A stretch of DNA of 38,772 nucleotides from Solidesulfovibrio sp. (lineage in GTDB: Bacteria > Desulfobacterota > Desulfovibrionia > Desulfovibrionales > Desulfovibrionaceae): contig NZ_JBCFBA010000008.1 in NCBI RefSeq assembly GCF_038562415.1, positions 9,692 through 48,463 of the forward strand, given 5' to 3'. Shown here in pieces: positions 15,139 through 24,190 of this stretch. The notes beneath the pieces were generated by a model. That model was given only the letters and a program-made list of their open reading frames with translations. It did not search any database and was not told the origin of the DNA. The translations under genes and the position numbers were made by a program. The stretch's first letter is position 1; every line of letters begins with the position of its first letter.

Positions 15139-15564
15139 TTGCGCAACAAGCCCATCGTCACCGTGCTGCTCGTGCTGGCCGTGCTGGCCCTGGCCGCCGC
15201 CTCCGGCCGCGCCGCCGAATTGCCGCCCCAACTGACCGTGCCGCCGGAAACCCTGGCCGACGAATTCCTGCGCGGCCTGTCCGGATACGTCGCGCTTTCG
15301 CCCGAGGAACTCGCCGCCGTGCGGCCCATCCTCGTCGAGCAGACCAGAAAGCGCCAGGAAATCGCCCGGGCGCGGCTGGCCGCCAATCCCGGCCTGGCCG
15401 GCATGCTCGCCCTGCGCGAGGACATGCGCGCCGTGACCAGGGAAACCGATACCAAACTCGCCGCCATCCTGGCGCCGGAGAAGTTGGAACGAATCCGCGC
15501 CTACCGCGAACAGCGCCGCGACCAGGCCAAGGCGATTGCCAAGAACGCCCGACAGGGCGGCTGA
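15139..15564 (+). CDS. Small secreted periplasmic protein, Spy/CpxP-like in layout
   Basis: This is a 141-residue product starting at TTG 15139, chosen because GGAGG lies six bases upstream and a signal peptide begins at once (MRNKPIVTVLLVLAVLAL, cleavage near GRAA-EL). The mature part is helical and Arg- and Ala-rich (LSPEELAAVRPILVEQTRKRQEIARARL, and a late ILAPEKLERIRAYREQR). This LSPEE...R plus LAPEKLERI pattern recalls periplasmic Spy/CpxP-like proteins, but no diagnostic LTxxQ pair is certain. It is followed by a strong terminator and closes the run that begins at the YkgJ-like gene. Confidence 0.7.
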   Translation: MRNKPIVTVLLVLAVLALAAASGRAAELPPQLTVPPETLADEFLRGLSGYVALSPEELAAVRPILVEQTRKRQEIARARLAANPGLAGMLALREDMRAVTRETDTKLAAILAPEKLERIRAYREQRRDQAKAIAKNARQGG

Positions 15565-15607
15565 TTTTCCCCAAAGTTCCCCGTTTGTTGTCCCTCCCCT
15601 CATGGCA

Positions 15608-15639
15608 GGGCGCGGCTCCCCCCAGCCGCGCCCTTTTTT
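15608..15639 (+). terminator. Strong intrinsic terminator
   Basis: Arms GGGCGCGGCT (15608-15617) and AGCCGCGCCC (15624-15633) pair perfectly around a C-rich loop and are followed by six T residues (15634-15639). It lies 44 bases after the small secreted-protein gene and ends the YkgJ-type operon. Confidence 0.92.
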
Positions 15640-15739
15640 GATGGCGGGCCAGGCCCGGCTTGCCGGTTGTCGGCTGATGCGGCTAAGACGCTCGTATCAG
15701 GCTGCCACGGGCCGCCCAGACGACCGACCAGGAGCCGTC

Positions 15740-16822
15740 ATGCTGGAGCGATTCAAGCGGCGGGCGCGCGGAACCACCGAGGCCCCCACCGGCGATTCCG
15801 CCTTTCCCGAGCCCCAGTCCTTTACCCCGTACGTGCTCGTGTATTCCTATGACGCCACGGCCGTGACCGTGCGCCGCTACGATGCCCTCGGCGAGGGCGA
15901 GCCCGAGCTCGCGCCGGGCAAGGTCCATTGGGTACGGGTGGTGGGCGTGCACGACGAGGCCTTCGTGCGGGCCGTGGGCAAGCGGTTCTGCCTGCATCCG
16001 CTGCTGATGGACGACGTGCTGGCCAGGGGGCACCGGCCGGTGCTGGAGGAGTACGACTCCGGCATCTTCGTCCTGTTGCGGTTGTTGGGCTACGACGAGG
16101 CGCACAAGCGGGTGCTGGCCGAACAGGTCTGCCTGGTGGCTTCGGACGGGTACGCGCTGACGTTTCAGGAGCGCGAGACGAACCTCTGGGACGCGCTGGC
16201 CTCCAAGCTGGAGAAGGGCGGCGGCCGGCTGACCAAGCGGGGGCGCGAGCACCTGACCCATGCCCTGATCGCGGCCGTGCTCGACGAATACATCCTGACC
16301 CTGGGCCGCCTGGCCGAGGACATCGAGGAACTGGAGCAGACCATCCTGTCCGGGGCGAATGGCGACACCCTGACCGAGACCTACCGGCTCAAGCGGGAGG
16401 TGCTGTTTTTGCACCGCTCGCTGTGGCCGCTACGGGAGGTCCTGGGCCGCTACCTGGCCGACGAGTCCAACACGGCCGACCCGGGGGTGGCGCTCCTGTG
16501 GAACGACATCCGCCAGGACGTCTACCAGGTGCTCGACGCGGTGGAGACCTTGCGCGAGATGCTGTCGGAAATGGTGGGCCTGTCCATGACCAAGGCCGAG
16601 TTGCGCATGAACGCCGTGGGCCAGTACCTGACGCTGGTGGCCACGATCTTTTTGCCGCTCAACTTCCTGGTCGGCTTTTTCGGCATGAATTTCGACAATC
16701 TGCCGCTCAAGTCCGAAGAGTGGGGCATCTATGCGCTCATGGGCGGCATGGCCCTGACCATTGTCGGCATGACGCTCTATTTTTACCGCAAGCACTGGAT
16801 CGCCAACACCAAGGTGGATTGA
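15740..16822 (+). CDS. corA: CorA-family Mg2+/divalent cation transporter
   Basis: The 360-residue inner-membrane channel has a long cytoplasmic N-terminal funnel domain (about 1-285) and two C-terminal membrane helices. The first helix (about 296-314) ends in the family's GMN motif (Gly315-Met316-Asn317, in FLVGFFGMNF), which forms the selectivity loop. The second helix is about 329-348, followed by a basic RKHW tail. RLAEDIEELEQTIL and LYFYRKHWI are typical. AGGAG lies five bases before the ATG at 15740. It normally works as a homopentamer importing Mg2+, Co2+ or Ni2+. It is preceded by the 15608 terminator and converges on the next gene. Confidence 0.95.
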   Translation: MLERFKRRARGTTEAPTGDSAFPEPQSFTPYVLVYSYDATAVTVRRYDALGEGEPELAPGKVHWVRVVGVHDEAFVRAVGKRFCLHPLLMDDVLARGHRPVLEEYDSGIFVLLRLLGYDEAHKRVLAEQVCLVASDGYALTFQERETNLWDALASKLEKGGGRLTKRGREHLTHALIAAVLDEYILTLGRLAEDIEELEQTILSGANGDTLTETYRLKREVLFLHRSLWPLREVLGRYLADESNTADPGVALLWNDIRQDVYQVLDAVETLREMLSEMVGLSMTKAELRMNAVGQYLTLVATIFLPLNFLVGFFGMNFDNLPLKSEEWGIYALMGGMALTIVGMTLYFYRKHWIANTKVD

Positions 16823-16843
16823 ACCCGGGCTGGCCGGAAGCCG

Positions 16844-18055
16844 CTACGGCGCGGCGGCGGAAAACACGGCGGCGGCGATGTCCGGGTGGGCGACCACGGT
16901 GGTCCGGGGGCACAGCTCCCTGGCCTTGGCCCCAAGCTCCTCCCGGTCGGTGACGAACAGGCAGCGCAGGTCGTCGGTGTGGGCGGCCAGCGCCTCCAGG
17001 AGTTCGAGCCCGGGCGTGCCGCCGCAGCAGGCCAGGTGCGGCCCCTGGCCAAGGTCGAGGCCCAGGGCGTCGGCCAGGGCGCGCAAGCCCTCGGCCGGGG
17101 TGAATTCCTGCCCGTCGCCGGCCTCGCGGGCGGTGGGGCTGACGGCCACGTCGCGGCCGTCATCCTTGACGCGGAAGTATTCGCGTTCGGGGTCCACGGC
17201 GTCCACGATGTCGTGGACGTGCTCCAGAAGGGCCAGGGAGGCGTCCTCGTCCACGCTTTCCCGGCTGTCCTGGCGGGCGACGACGGTCTCGCCGCGCCGG
17301 AATTGCAATCCCGACCCCACGTAGGCAAACGCCCGCCAGTCCGGATCGGCCAGCAGCATGGCCAGCCGGGCGTTTATGGCTTCGAGCAGGCTGGCCTGGC
17401 GCAGCGGCATGGGCCAGGCGCTTTCGCGCCCCTGGGTGTCGAGGAGCTGGCGCCCCAGGGAGCCGGCCAGGGTGAAGCCCTGGCGCGGCACGGCGCACAG
17501 CTCCGCCAGGCCCGGCCCGGACAGGGGCGCGGCCGACCACAGCACGGGCCGTTTGGCCCGGGCGGCGGCGAACCGGCCCAGGGCCACCGCGTTCCAGGCC
17601 GGCTGCGCGGCCGTGACGCGGCGCTGGCCGGGTGCCCGCAAAAGCGCCCCGGCCTGGCACAGAAGCAGGTTGACGCTCGGCGGGGCGAGTTCCCGCAAGG
17701 CCCGGCGCACGGCGTCGCGGAAGCCGTGATGGCGTTTGGCCAGGTGTTTGAGCAGGGCCTCGCGTCCTTCCTCCAGATAGATGACGTCATTTTCCAGTTG
17801 GGCGAGTTCCTCGCCCAACTCCAGGCGCAGCCGCTGGTCGTCGCCGAGGGTCAGGACGAGGCGCCCGTCGCGTTCGACGGCGTCTTCCAGGATGTCGCGG
17901 GCGCGGCCGAGGCCGGCGGCGATGCCGGGCGGCACGGGGCGGCCGGCCAGGATGGCGCCGGCCGCCAGGCGGCGCAGTTCCGCCGTCTCGCGCGTAAGGG
18001 CGGAGAAGTCCTCCAGGGGCAGGGGGGCGGCCCGGACGGGAAAACGGTGCTTCAT
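16844..18055 (-). CDS. Uncharacterised protein (403 aa)
   Basis: I do not recognise this family. The product is soluble, Leu-, Ala- and Arg-rich, without signal peptide or membrane helices. An N-terminal helical region (about 15-100, with QLENDVIYLEEGREALLKHL) is followed by alternating strand and helix. Near the C-terminus LACCGGTPGLELLEAL, RCLFVTDREELGAKA and TTVVAHPDIAAAVF read like Rossmann-type strands. FAYVGSGLQFRRGETVVARQD and VDPEREYFRVKDDGRDVAVSP suggest beta hairpins. The start is put at ATG 18055 (MKHRFPVRAAPL), because a promoter-like sequence lies just upstream and extension would read through it. It is transcribed divergently from the DHH gene and converges on corA. Confidence 0.75.
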   Translation of the reverse strand: MKHRFPVRAAPLPLEDFSALTRETAELRRLAAGAILAGRPVPPGIAAGLGRARDILEDAVERDGRLVLTLGDDQRLRLELGEELAQLENDVIYLEEGREALLKHLAKRHHGFRDAVRRALRELAPPSVNLLLCQAGALLRAPGQRRVTAAQPAWNAVALGRFAAARAKRPVLWSAAPLSGPGLAELCAVPRQGFTLAGSLGRQLLDTQGRESAWPMPLRQASLLEAINARLAMLLADPDWRAFAYVGSGLQFRRGETVVARQDSRESVDEDASLALLEHVHDIVDAVDPEREYFRVKDDGRDVAVSPTAREAGDGQEFTPAEGLRALADALGLDLGQGPHLACCGGTPGLELLEALAAHTDDLRCLFVTDREELGAKARELCPRTTVVAHPDIAAAVFSAAAP

Positions 18056-18072
18056 GGGGCGACTCTTTTGGT

Positions 18073-18101
18073 ATTTCACAGGAAAATCGACCCATTGGCA
18101 A
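18073..18101 (-). promoter_or_regulatory. Sigma70-type promoter for the 16844-18055 gene
   Basis: On the minus strand TTGCCA (18101-18096) matches five of six -35 positions. It is followed after 17 bases by TGAAAT (18078-18073), four of six -10 positions. The start site would be near 18066, giving a leader of about 11 bases before the ATG at 18055. The surrounding sequence is unusually AT-rich for this genome. Confidence 0.45.
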
Positions 18102-18222
18102 AGGAAAAATGCGCCGGCCGGTCTTGTGCCCACGGTTGCCTCGCGGCCGGCCCTCGGCTATGAAATGGCGTTTGGGGCCGTCGGCGCGGGCGGCGGAGCC
18201 CCGGGTTGCCAAGGAGGCGGAC

Positions 18223-19155
18223 ATGCGGCTGCTGACGCGATCGGATTTCGACGGGCTCATCTGCGCCGTGCTGCTCAAGGAGGCCGGCGTCATGGACGAA
18301 TGGGTGTTCGTGCACCCCAAAGACGTCCAGGACGGCAAGGTCGCCTGCGGCCCGGACGACATCCTGGCCAACGTGCCCTACGCCCCGGGCTGCGGCCTGT
18401 GGTTCGACCACCATTCCAGCGAAGCCGACCGCCTGGGCGACATCGAATTCACGGGTGCCTCCAAGCACTACCCGAGCTGCGCCCGGGTCATCTGGGAGTA
18501 CTACGGCGGGCACAAGACCTTTCCGGCCCGCTTCGACGAGATGCTCGAATTCGTCGACCGCTGCGACAGCGGCGACCTCACCCCCGAGGAGGTGGCCAGG
18601 CCCGAGGGCTGGATCCTTCTCAGCTTCATCATGGACCCGCGCACCGGCCTTGGCCGGTACCGCGACTACCGCATCAGCAATTACCAGCTCATGATGCGCC
18701 TGGTGGACCTGTGCCGCGTCGCGCCCGTGACCGGGATACTGGCCGATCCCGACGTGGCCGAGCGCGTCGCGCGGTATTTCGAGCAGGAGGAAGCCTTCGC
18801 CGCCATGCTGCGCCGGCGCTCCACGGTCGTCGGCAAGGTGCTCCTCATCGACCTGCGCGAGCAGGAGGAGATATTTACCGGCAACCGCTTCACGGCCTAC
18901 GCCCTGTTCCCGCAGTGCGACGTCAGCGTGCAGGTCATCTGGGGCAAGATGAAGCAGAACGTCGTGCTGACCGTGGGCAAATCCATCTTCGACCGGGCCA
19001 ACCCCGTGGACATCGGCCGGCTCATGCTGTCCTACGGCGGCGGCGGCCACCGCAATGTCGGCACCTGCCAGGTCCCCGAGAACCAGGCCGAGCGGGTCAT
19101 TGCCGACGTGGTGGCGCTTTTAAACGGCGACATGCTGGCCGAGGGCGGGGCCTAG
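18223..19155 (+). CDS. DHH-family phosphoesterase
   Basis: The 310-residue cytoplasmic metal-dependent hydrolase has DHH motif I at the start (RLLTRSDFDG, Asp8 and Asp10), the DHH-type WFDHHSSE segment, a middle FVDRCDSGDL aspartate and the C-terminal DHHA1-like GGGGHRNVGTC. Family members include nanoRNases, pAp phosphatases, c-di-AMP phosphodiesterases and RecJ. Sequence alone does not choose a substrate, and there is no CBS, DRTGG or PAS domain. The start at 18223 has AAGGAGG five bases upstream. The open frame further upstream lacks a ribosome site. The gene stands alone, followed by a hairpin at 19165. Confidence 0.85.
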   Translation: MRLLTRSDFDGLICAVLLKEAGVMDEWVFVHPKDVQDGKVACGPDDILANVPYAPGCGLWFDHHSSEADRLGDIEFTGASKHYPSCARVIWEYYGGHKTFPARFDEMLEFVDRCDSGDLTPEEVARPEGWILLSFIMDPRTGLGRYRDYRISNYQLMMRLVDLCRVAPVTGILADPDVAERVARYFEQEEAFAAMLRRRSTVVGKVLLIDLREQEEIFTGNRFTAYALFPQCDVSVQVIWGKMKQNVVLTVGKSIFDRANPVDIGRLMLSYGGGGHRNVGTCQVPENQAERVIADVVALLNGDMLAEGGA

Positions 19156-19164
19156 TGCCACGCC

Positions 19165-19195
19165 CCTTGAAAAATACGAGCGTATTTTTTCAAGG
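19165..19195. terminator. AT-stem hairpin after DHH gene
   Basis: CCTTGAAAAATACG (19165-19178) pairs with CGTATTTTTTCAAGG (19181-19195), with one extra T in the right arm. It starts ten bases after the DHH stop. The T run lies inside the right arm, so termination would depend on partial folding. It stands out as AT-rich in a GC-rich gap. Confidence 0.5.
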
Positions 19196-19353
19196 AAGAT
19201 TGCCGGTTTCTCGTGGTTGTTTGCGAATGACCATGGGTTTTTCTGAGGACGCGCCACTGGGCCCGGCCCGCCGCTGCTCGCTCCGGGGCTGTGCGGCTCG
19301 CCGTCCGGCCCGGCCGCGCGCGCATGTAACCTTCGCCCATCCGGAATAGCGCC

Positions 19354-20454
19354 TTGCCCCACGCCACCCCTGCGACTCCCGACGACCTCCTGGCCGCGTA
19401 CCATTTCGAGTTGCCCGTGGAGCGCATCGCCGAGCGGCCGTGCGAAACGCGCGACGCCTGCCGGCTGATGACCCTCGACCGGGCGACCGGCCGGGTCGGC
19501 CACGCCGTCTTTTCCGACCTGCCGGACCTGCTGCCCGAGGGGGCGCTGCTGGTGGTCAACGACACCAAGGTGGCCCCGGTGCGGCTTTTCGGCCACAAGC
19601 CCAGCGGCGGCGCGGCGGAACTCCTGCTGCTGACCCCGGTGGCGCTGCTGGCGCCAACCGTCGACGCGGCCACGGGCTGGGCGAGCGCCCCGGCGGCCGG
19701 GCTCCTTCGCGTCTCGCGTCCGCCCCGGCCCGGGGACCGCATCGAGTTCGCCCCGGACCTGCACCTGACCGCCACCCGGCGCGGCGCCTTCGGCCACACC
19801 GACTTCGTCCTGTCCTGGCGGGGGCACCTGCCGGACATCCTGGCGCGCATCGGCCACATCCCCTTGCCGCCCTACATCCGCCGCGCCGACGACGCGCGCG
19901 ACCGCGAAACCTACCAGACCGTCTACGCCCGCGACGACAAGCTCGGCTCGGCCGCCGCGCCCACGGCCGGCCTGCATTTCACTGAGGCGTTGCTGGCGAC
20001 CCTGCTGCGTCGGGGCTTTTCCCTGGCCGCCGTCACCTGCCACGTGGGCATCGGCACCTTTTCCCCGGTGCGCGTCCCCGACATCCGCGACCATGCCATG
20101 CACAAGGAGTGGATCGAGGTGCCGGCGGAAACGGCCGCGGCCGTGCGGGCGGCCAAGGCGGCAGGCCGGCCCGTGGTCGCCGTGGGCACCACCGCCGCCC
20201 GGACGCTGGAAGGGGTGGTGCGCGAGGCCGGGGACATGACGGCCTTTGCCGGCGAGACCGACATCTTCATCCGCCCCGGGCATGCCTTCCGCATGCTCGA
20301 CGGCATGGTTACGAATTTCCATTTGCCTGGATCCTCCCTGGTGATTATGCTGGCCGCCCTGGTCGGACGACAGAACCTCCTGGCCGCCTACGGGCAGGCC
20401 ATCGCCTCCGGCTACCGCTTTTTTTCCTACGGCGACGCCATGCTGGTGCGCTAG
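19354..20454 (+). CDS. queA: S-adenosylmethionine:tRNA ribosyltransferase-isomerase
   Basis: QueA transfers and isomerises the ribosyl part of SAM onto 7-aminomethyl-7-deazaguanine in tRNA, giving epoxyqueuosine. In 366 residues the motifs YHFELPVERIAERP, LLVVNDTKVAPVRLFGHK, GHIPLPPYIRR, RETYQTVYAR, SAAAPTAGLHFT, HVGIGTFSPV and VTNFHLPGSSLVIMLAAL are all present. A short low-complexity insert (LAPTVDAATGWASAPAAG) follows LLLLTPVAL. The start is TTG 19354, the first possible start in the frame. It has only a weak GGAAT upstream, so the exact start is uncertain. An ATG close to the expected N-terminus is missing. It stands upstream of the kor genes, with a hairpin between. Confidence 0.93.
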   Translation: MPHATPATPDDLLAAYHFELPVERIAERPCETRDACRLMTLDRATGRVGHAVFSDLPDLLPEGALLVVNDTKVAPVRLFGHKPSGGAAELLLLTPVALLAPTVDAATGWASAPAAGLLRVSRPPRPGDRIEFAPDLHLTATRRGAFGHTDFVLSWRGHLPDILARIGHIPLPPYIRRADDARDRETYQTVYARDDKLGSAAAPTAGLHFTEALLATLLRRGFSLAAVTCHVGIGTFSPVRVPDIRDHAMHKEWIEVPAETAAAVRAAKAAGRPVVAVGTTAARTLEGVVREAGDMTAFAGETDIFIRPGHAFRMLDGMVTNFHLPGSSLVIMLAALVGRQNLLAAYGQAIASGYRFFSYGDAMLVR

Positions 20455-20494
20455 ACGCTGCCTGGCGCCGCCCGCCGCAGGGAATTTTCGGGCA

Positions 20495-20515
20495 GGGGGA
20501 GCGGCGGGCTCCCCC
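20495..20515 (+). terminator. Hairpin between queA and korD
   Basis: GGGGGAG (20495-20501) pairs with CTCCCCC (20509-20515) around a seven-base loop. It lies 40 bases after the queA stop. There is no T run, so it is at most a weak terminator or a 3'-end stabiliser. Confidence 0.35.
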
Positions 20516-20565
20516 GATGCATGGGCGTTCGCCCACACCCGATCCGCCCGCAAAGGAGTGAACCG

Positions 20566-20805
20566 ATGTCGCGGATTGCCATCGACGAGGAACGGTGCAA
20601 GGGCTGCCTGCTATGCGCCCAGGTCTGCCCCAAGGCCATCATCGCCGTGTCCTCGCGTTTTAACACCAAGGGCTACAAGGTGGCCGAGGTCAGTCAGGCC
20701 GGGAAGGACACGTGCACGGGCTGCGCCGCCTGCGCGCAAATGTGCCCGGATGTGGCCATAAAAGTCTGGCGCAGCGTCAAAAGCACAGCCAAGGAGAACG
20801 ACTGA
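20566..20805 (+). CDS. korD: 2-oxoacid:ferredoxin oxidoreductase, ferredoxin-like delta subunit
   Basis: The 79-residue 2[4Fe-4S] subunit shuttles electrons from the thiamine-pyrophosphate centre to external ferredoxin. Two classic motifs are visible: CKGCLLCAQVCPKAI (from about residue 11) and CTGCAACAQMCPDVAI (from about 48), each CxxCxxCxxxCP. AAAGGAG lies seven bases before the ATG at 20566. Its stop codon overlaps the start of the alpha-subunit gene (TGATG), so the two are translationally coupled. The whole kor operon is D-A-B-C. Confidence 0.93.
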   Translation: MSRIAIDEERCKGCLLCAQVCPKAIIAVSSRFNTKGYKVAEVSQAGKDTCTGCAACAQMCPDVAIKVWRSVKSTAKEND

Positions 20806-21866
20806 TGTCGGCCAAGCGCGTCTTCATCAAGGGCAACGAAGCCATCGGCCAGGGCGCCTTGGCCGCCGGCTGCCGCTGCTACTTCGGCTATCCCATCACG
20901 CCCCAAAACGACATTCCGGAGATGCTCTCCGCGGCCATGCCGGCCGCCGGCGGCCAGTTCGTCCAGGCCGAGTCGGAAGTGGCCGCGGCCAACATGCTGC
21001 TCGGCGCGGCGGCCTGCGGCGTGCGGGCCATGACCACCTCGTCGAGCCCGGGCGTCTCGCTCATGCAGGAGGCCATCTCCTACATGGCCGGCTCGGAACT
21101 GCCCGGGGTCATCGTCAACATGAACCGGGGCGGGCCCGGCCTTGGCGACATCGGCCCCTCCCAGGGCGACTACTTCCAGTCCGTCAAGGGCGGCGGCCAC
21201 GGCGACTACCGCACCCTGGTCCTGGCTCCGGCCACCTGCCAGGAATGCTACGACCTGACCTTCACCGCCTTCGACCTGGCCTACAAATACCGCAATCCGG
21301 TCCTGATCCTGGGCGACGCCATCGTCGGCCAGATGAAGGAGCCGGTCACCCCCCGCGAGGCGCTGCCCGTCGACCCGGCCGAAGGAGGGGACTGGAAGCT
21401 CACCGGACGCGGGCAGCGCGCCCCCAGGCTGCTCAAGTCCCTGTTCCTGGAAGACGGCGCCCTGGCCGGCCAGAACCGGCTGCTCCAGAAGAAATACGAG
21501 GCCATGCGCGCCGAGGTCCTGTTCGAGGATTTCGAAACGGCCGACGCCGAGCTGGTGGTCGTGGCCTACGGCTCCATCGGCCGCATCGCCAAGTCCGCCG
21601 TGCGCAGCCTGCGCGCCGCGGGCGTCAAGGTCGGCCTGCTGCGCCCCGTCACCCTCTACCCCTTCCCCGAGGACAAGCTGCGCGAACTGGCCGCGGCCGG
21701 CAAGCGCTTCCTCACCATCGAACACAACCTCGGCCAGATGGTCGACGACGTGCGCCTGGCCGTGCGGGGGCTGGCCGATTCCGCCTTTTACGGCGTCTTC
21801 CCCGGCAACCTGCCCACGCCCGATGAATTCGTGGAGCCCATCCGGGCGGCCGCAAAGGGGGCCTAA
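20805..21866 (+). CDS. korA: 2-oxoacid:ferredoxin oxidoreductase alpha subunit (KorA/VorB type)
   Basis: The 353-residue alpha subunit of the four-subunit enzyme oxidatively decarboxylates a 2-oxoacid to acyl-CoA and reduces ferredoxin. FIKGNEAIGQGALAAGC, YFGYPITPQNDIPEML, QAESEVAAANMLLGAAACG, TTSSSPGVSLMQEAISYMAG and RGGPGLGDIGPSQGDY are the expected pyrimidine-binding and CoA-side motifs. Proteins of this length and sequence type are often named VorB (2-oxoisovalerate). Substrate choice among 2-oxoglutarate, branched-chain oxoacids and others cannot be settled here. The ATG overlaps the korD stop, with AAGGAG about eight bases upstream. The beta-subunit gene starts at the very next base after its stop. 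Confidence 0.93.
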   Translation: MSAKRVFIKGNEAIGQGALAAGCRCYFGYPITPQNDIPEMLSAAMPAAGGQFVQAESEVAAANMLLGAAACGVRAMTTSSSPGVSLMQEAISYMAGSELPGVIVNMNRGGPGLGDIGPSQGDYFQSVKGGGHGDYRTLVLAPATCQECYDLTFTAFDLAYKYRNPVLILGDAIVGQMKEPVTPREALPVDPAEGGDWKLTGRGQRAPRLLKSLFLEDGALAGQNRLLQKKYEAMRAEVLFEDFETADAELVVVAYGSIGRIAKSAVRSLRAAGVKVGLLRPVTLYPFPEDKLRELAAAGKRFLTIEHNLGQMVDDVRLAVRGLADSAFYGVFPGNLPTPDEFVEPIRAAAKGA

Positions 21867-22637
<771 letters not shown>

Positions 22638-22641
22638 GGTC

Positions 22642-23187
22642 ATGGGCATGTATCAGGACGTGATCATGGCCGGCTTCGGCGGCCAGGGCGTGATGCTCAT
22701 CGGCAATCTGCTGGCCTACGCCGGCATGGAACATGGCCTCAACGTCACCTACATCCCGGTCTACGGGCCGGAGATGCGCGGCGGCACGGCCAACTGCACC
22801 GTGGTCGTCTCCGACGACGCCATCGGCTCGCCCATCATCCGCAGCCCCAAGAGCCTCATCATCATGAACCGGCCGTCGCTGGACAAGTTCCAGCCCCAGC
22901 TCGTGGACGGCGGCGTGCTCGTGCTCAACGCCTCGCTCATCGACACGGGCCTGGCCGACGCTTCCCGTGTCAAGGTCGTGGCCGTGCCGGCAAACGAGAT
23001 CGCCGACGGCCTGGGCAACACCCGCATGGCCAACATGGTGGCTCTCGGCGCCTATGTCGCGGCCACGGGCGTGCTGCCCCTGTCCGTGGTCGAGGAAAGC
23101 CTCTCCCATGTGATTTCCAAGCATTACAGCCACCTCATTCCCAAAAACGCCGAAGCCCTGCGCGCCGGCGCGGCCTATAAGCAGTAG
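22642..23187 (+). CDS. korC: 2-oxoacid:ferredoxin oxidoreductase gamma subunit
   Basis: The 181-residue gamma subunit, thought to bind CoA and join the catalytic subunits, begins MYQDVIMAGFGGQGVMLIGNLLAYAG. It continues with the typical TYIPVYGPEMRGGTANCTVVVSDD and a later NRPSLDKFQPQLVDGGVLVLN. The ribosome site GGAGG lies inside the end of korB. It is the last gene of the operon and is followed by a long perfect hairpin (23229-23276). The complete set D-A-B-C means the enzyme should be functional. Confidence 0.94.
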   Translation: MGMYQDVIMAGFGGQGVMLIGNLLAYAGMEHGLNVTYIPVYGPEMRGGTANCTVVVSDDAIGSPIIRSPKSLIIMNRPSLDKFQPQLVDGGVLVLNASLIDTGLADASRVKVVAVPANEIADGLGNTRMANMVALGAYVAATGVLPLSVVEESLSHVISKHYSHLIPKNAEALRAGAAYKQ

Positions 23188-23216
23188 GGAAGAGGGGCAG
23201 AGGCGAAGAGGAAGAT

Positions 23217-23276
23217 GCCTCCGGCGGCCGGGGGGAGGGAACCCCCTTTTTTCAAAAAGGGGGTTCCCTCCCCCCG
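23217..23276. repeat. Dispersed hairpin element, copy 3, terminator-like
   Basis: The core GCCTCCGGCGGCC (23217-23229) leads into perfect 23-bp arms (23229-23251 and 23254-23276) with a two-base loop. The stem has a T5/A5 stretch next to the loop and GGGAACCCCC-type pairs outside it. It begins 30 bases after the korC stop. A near-identical stem is found at 28826-28867 after livK, so both probably act at transcript 3' ends. Confidence 0.8.
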
Positions 23277-23317
23277 ATTCCTCGCCTTCATCCTCATCTC
23301 CCCCCCAAGGAGCGCTC

Positions 23318-24133
23318 ATGACGCGGCATTATGGCATCATCGGGCATCCGCTGGCGCATAGCCTGAGCCCCCTTGTCCACAACTGGGGCTTTTCCCGTTT
23401 CGGCATCGACGCCCGCTACGAGGCCTGGGACACGCCTTCCGGGGAGCTGGCCGCCTTCATGGCCCGGCTGCGGGAACTCCCCGTGGCCGGCCTGAGCGTC
23501 ACCATTCCCCACAAAACGGCGGTCATGGGCTACGTGGACGCCGTGACGGACCTTGGCCACGAGGTCGGGGCCGTCAACACGCTTTTCTGGCGCGGCGGCG
23601 TGCTGTGGGCGGAAAATACCGATGTCGAGGGATTTTGCCGGCCCCTGGTCGAGGCCGGCGACATCGCGGGAACCGCCCTGATCCTGGGCGCCGGCGGCGC
23701 GGCCCGGGCGGCGGTGGTGGGGCTTAAGCGCCTGGGCCTGGCCCGCGTCGGCCTGACGGGGCGCAGCCCGGAAAAAGCCGCCGCCCTGGCCGGGGAATTC
23801 GGCCTGGAGGTCGTGGACTGGGCGGCGCGGGCGGACTTTTCGGCCGGGCTTGTCATCAACGCCACGCCCATGGGCATGGCCGGCCGGTACGAAGGGCTGT
23901 CCGCCTATCCCGCCGAGGCGTTGCGCCCCGGCCAGGTCGTCTACGACCTCGTCTACAATCCCCGCGTCACCCGGTTCGTCGCCGAGGCGACCCGGGCCGG
24001 AGCCCGAGTGGTCGCCGGCCTGGACATGTTCCTGTACCAGGCCGTGGAGCAGTTCCGGTTGTGGACGGGGCGGGGGCTGCCGGTCGAGGAACTGCGGCCG
24101 CTGTTGGAGGAGACGCTTTACGGCGCGGCATAG
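23318..24133 (+). CDS. aroE: Shikimate dehydrogenase
   Basis: AroE reduces 3-dehydroshikimate to shikimate with NADPH in aromatic amino acid synthesis. The 271-residue protein begins YGIIGHPLAHSLSPLVHN (substrate site Ser residues), with LSVTIPHKT (catalytic Lys) and ENTDVEGF (catalytic Asp). The nucleotide-binding loop is GAGGAARAAVVGL with TGRSPEK, followed by INATPMGM, YDLVYNPRVT and GLDMFLYQAVEQF. Everything needed for activity is present. AAGGAG lies upstream of the ATG. It follows the kor operon after the 23229 hairpin and precedes the DUF1499 gene by 57 bases. Confidence 0.97.
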   Translation: MTRHYGIIGHPLAHSLSPLVHNWGFSRFGIDARYEAWDTPSGELAAFMARLRELPVAGLSVTIPHKTAVMGYVDAVTDLGHEVGAVNTLFWRGGVLWAENTDVEGFCRPLVEAGDIAGTALILGAGGAARAAVVGLKRLGLARVGLTGRSPEKAAALAGEFGLEVVDWAARADFSAGLVINATPMGMAGRYEGLSAYPAEALRPGQVVYDLVYNPRVTRFVAEATRAGARVVAGLDMFLYQAVEQFRLWTGRGLPVEELRPLLEETLYGAA

Positions 24134-24190
24134 GGCCGGGCCCCGGCGCGGGCCCATGGACCGTTACACGACCGAAGCAAGGGGCAGCAG

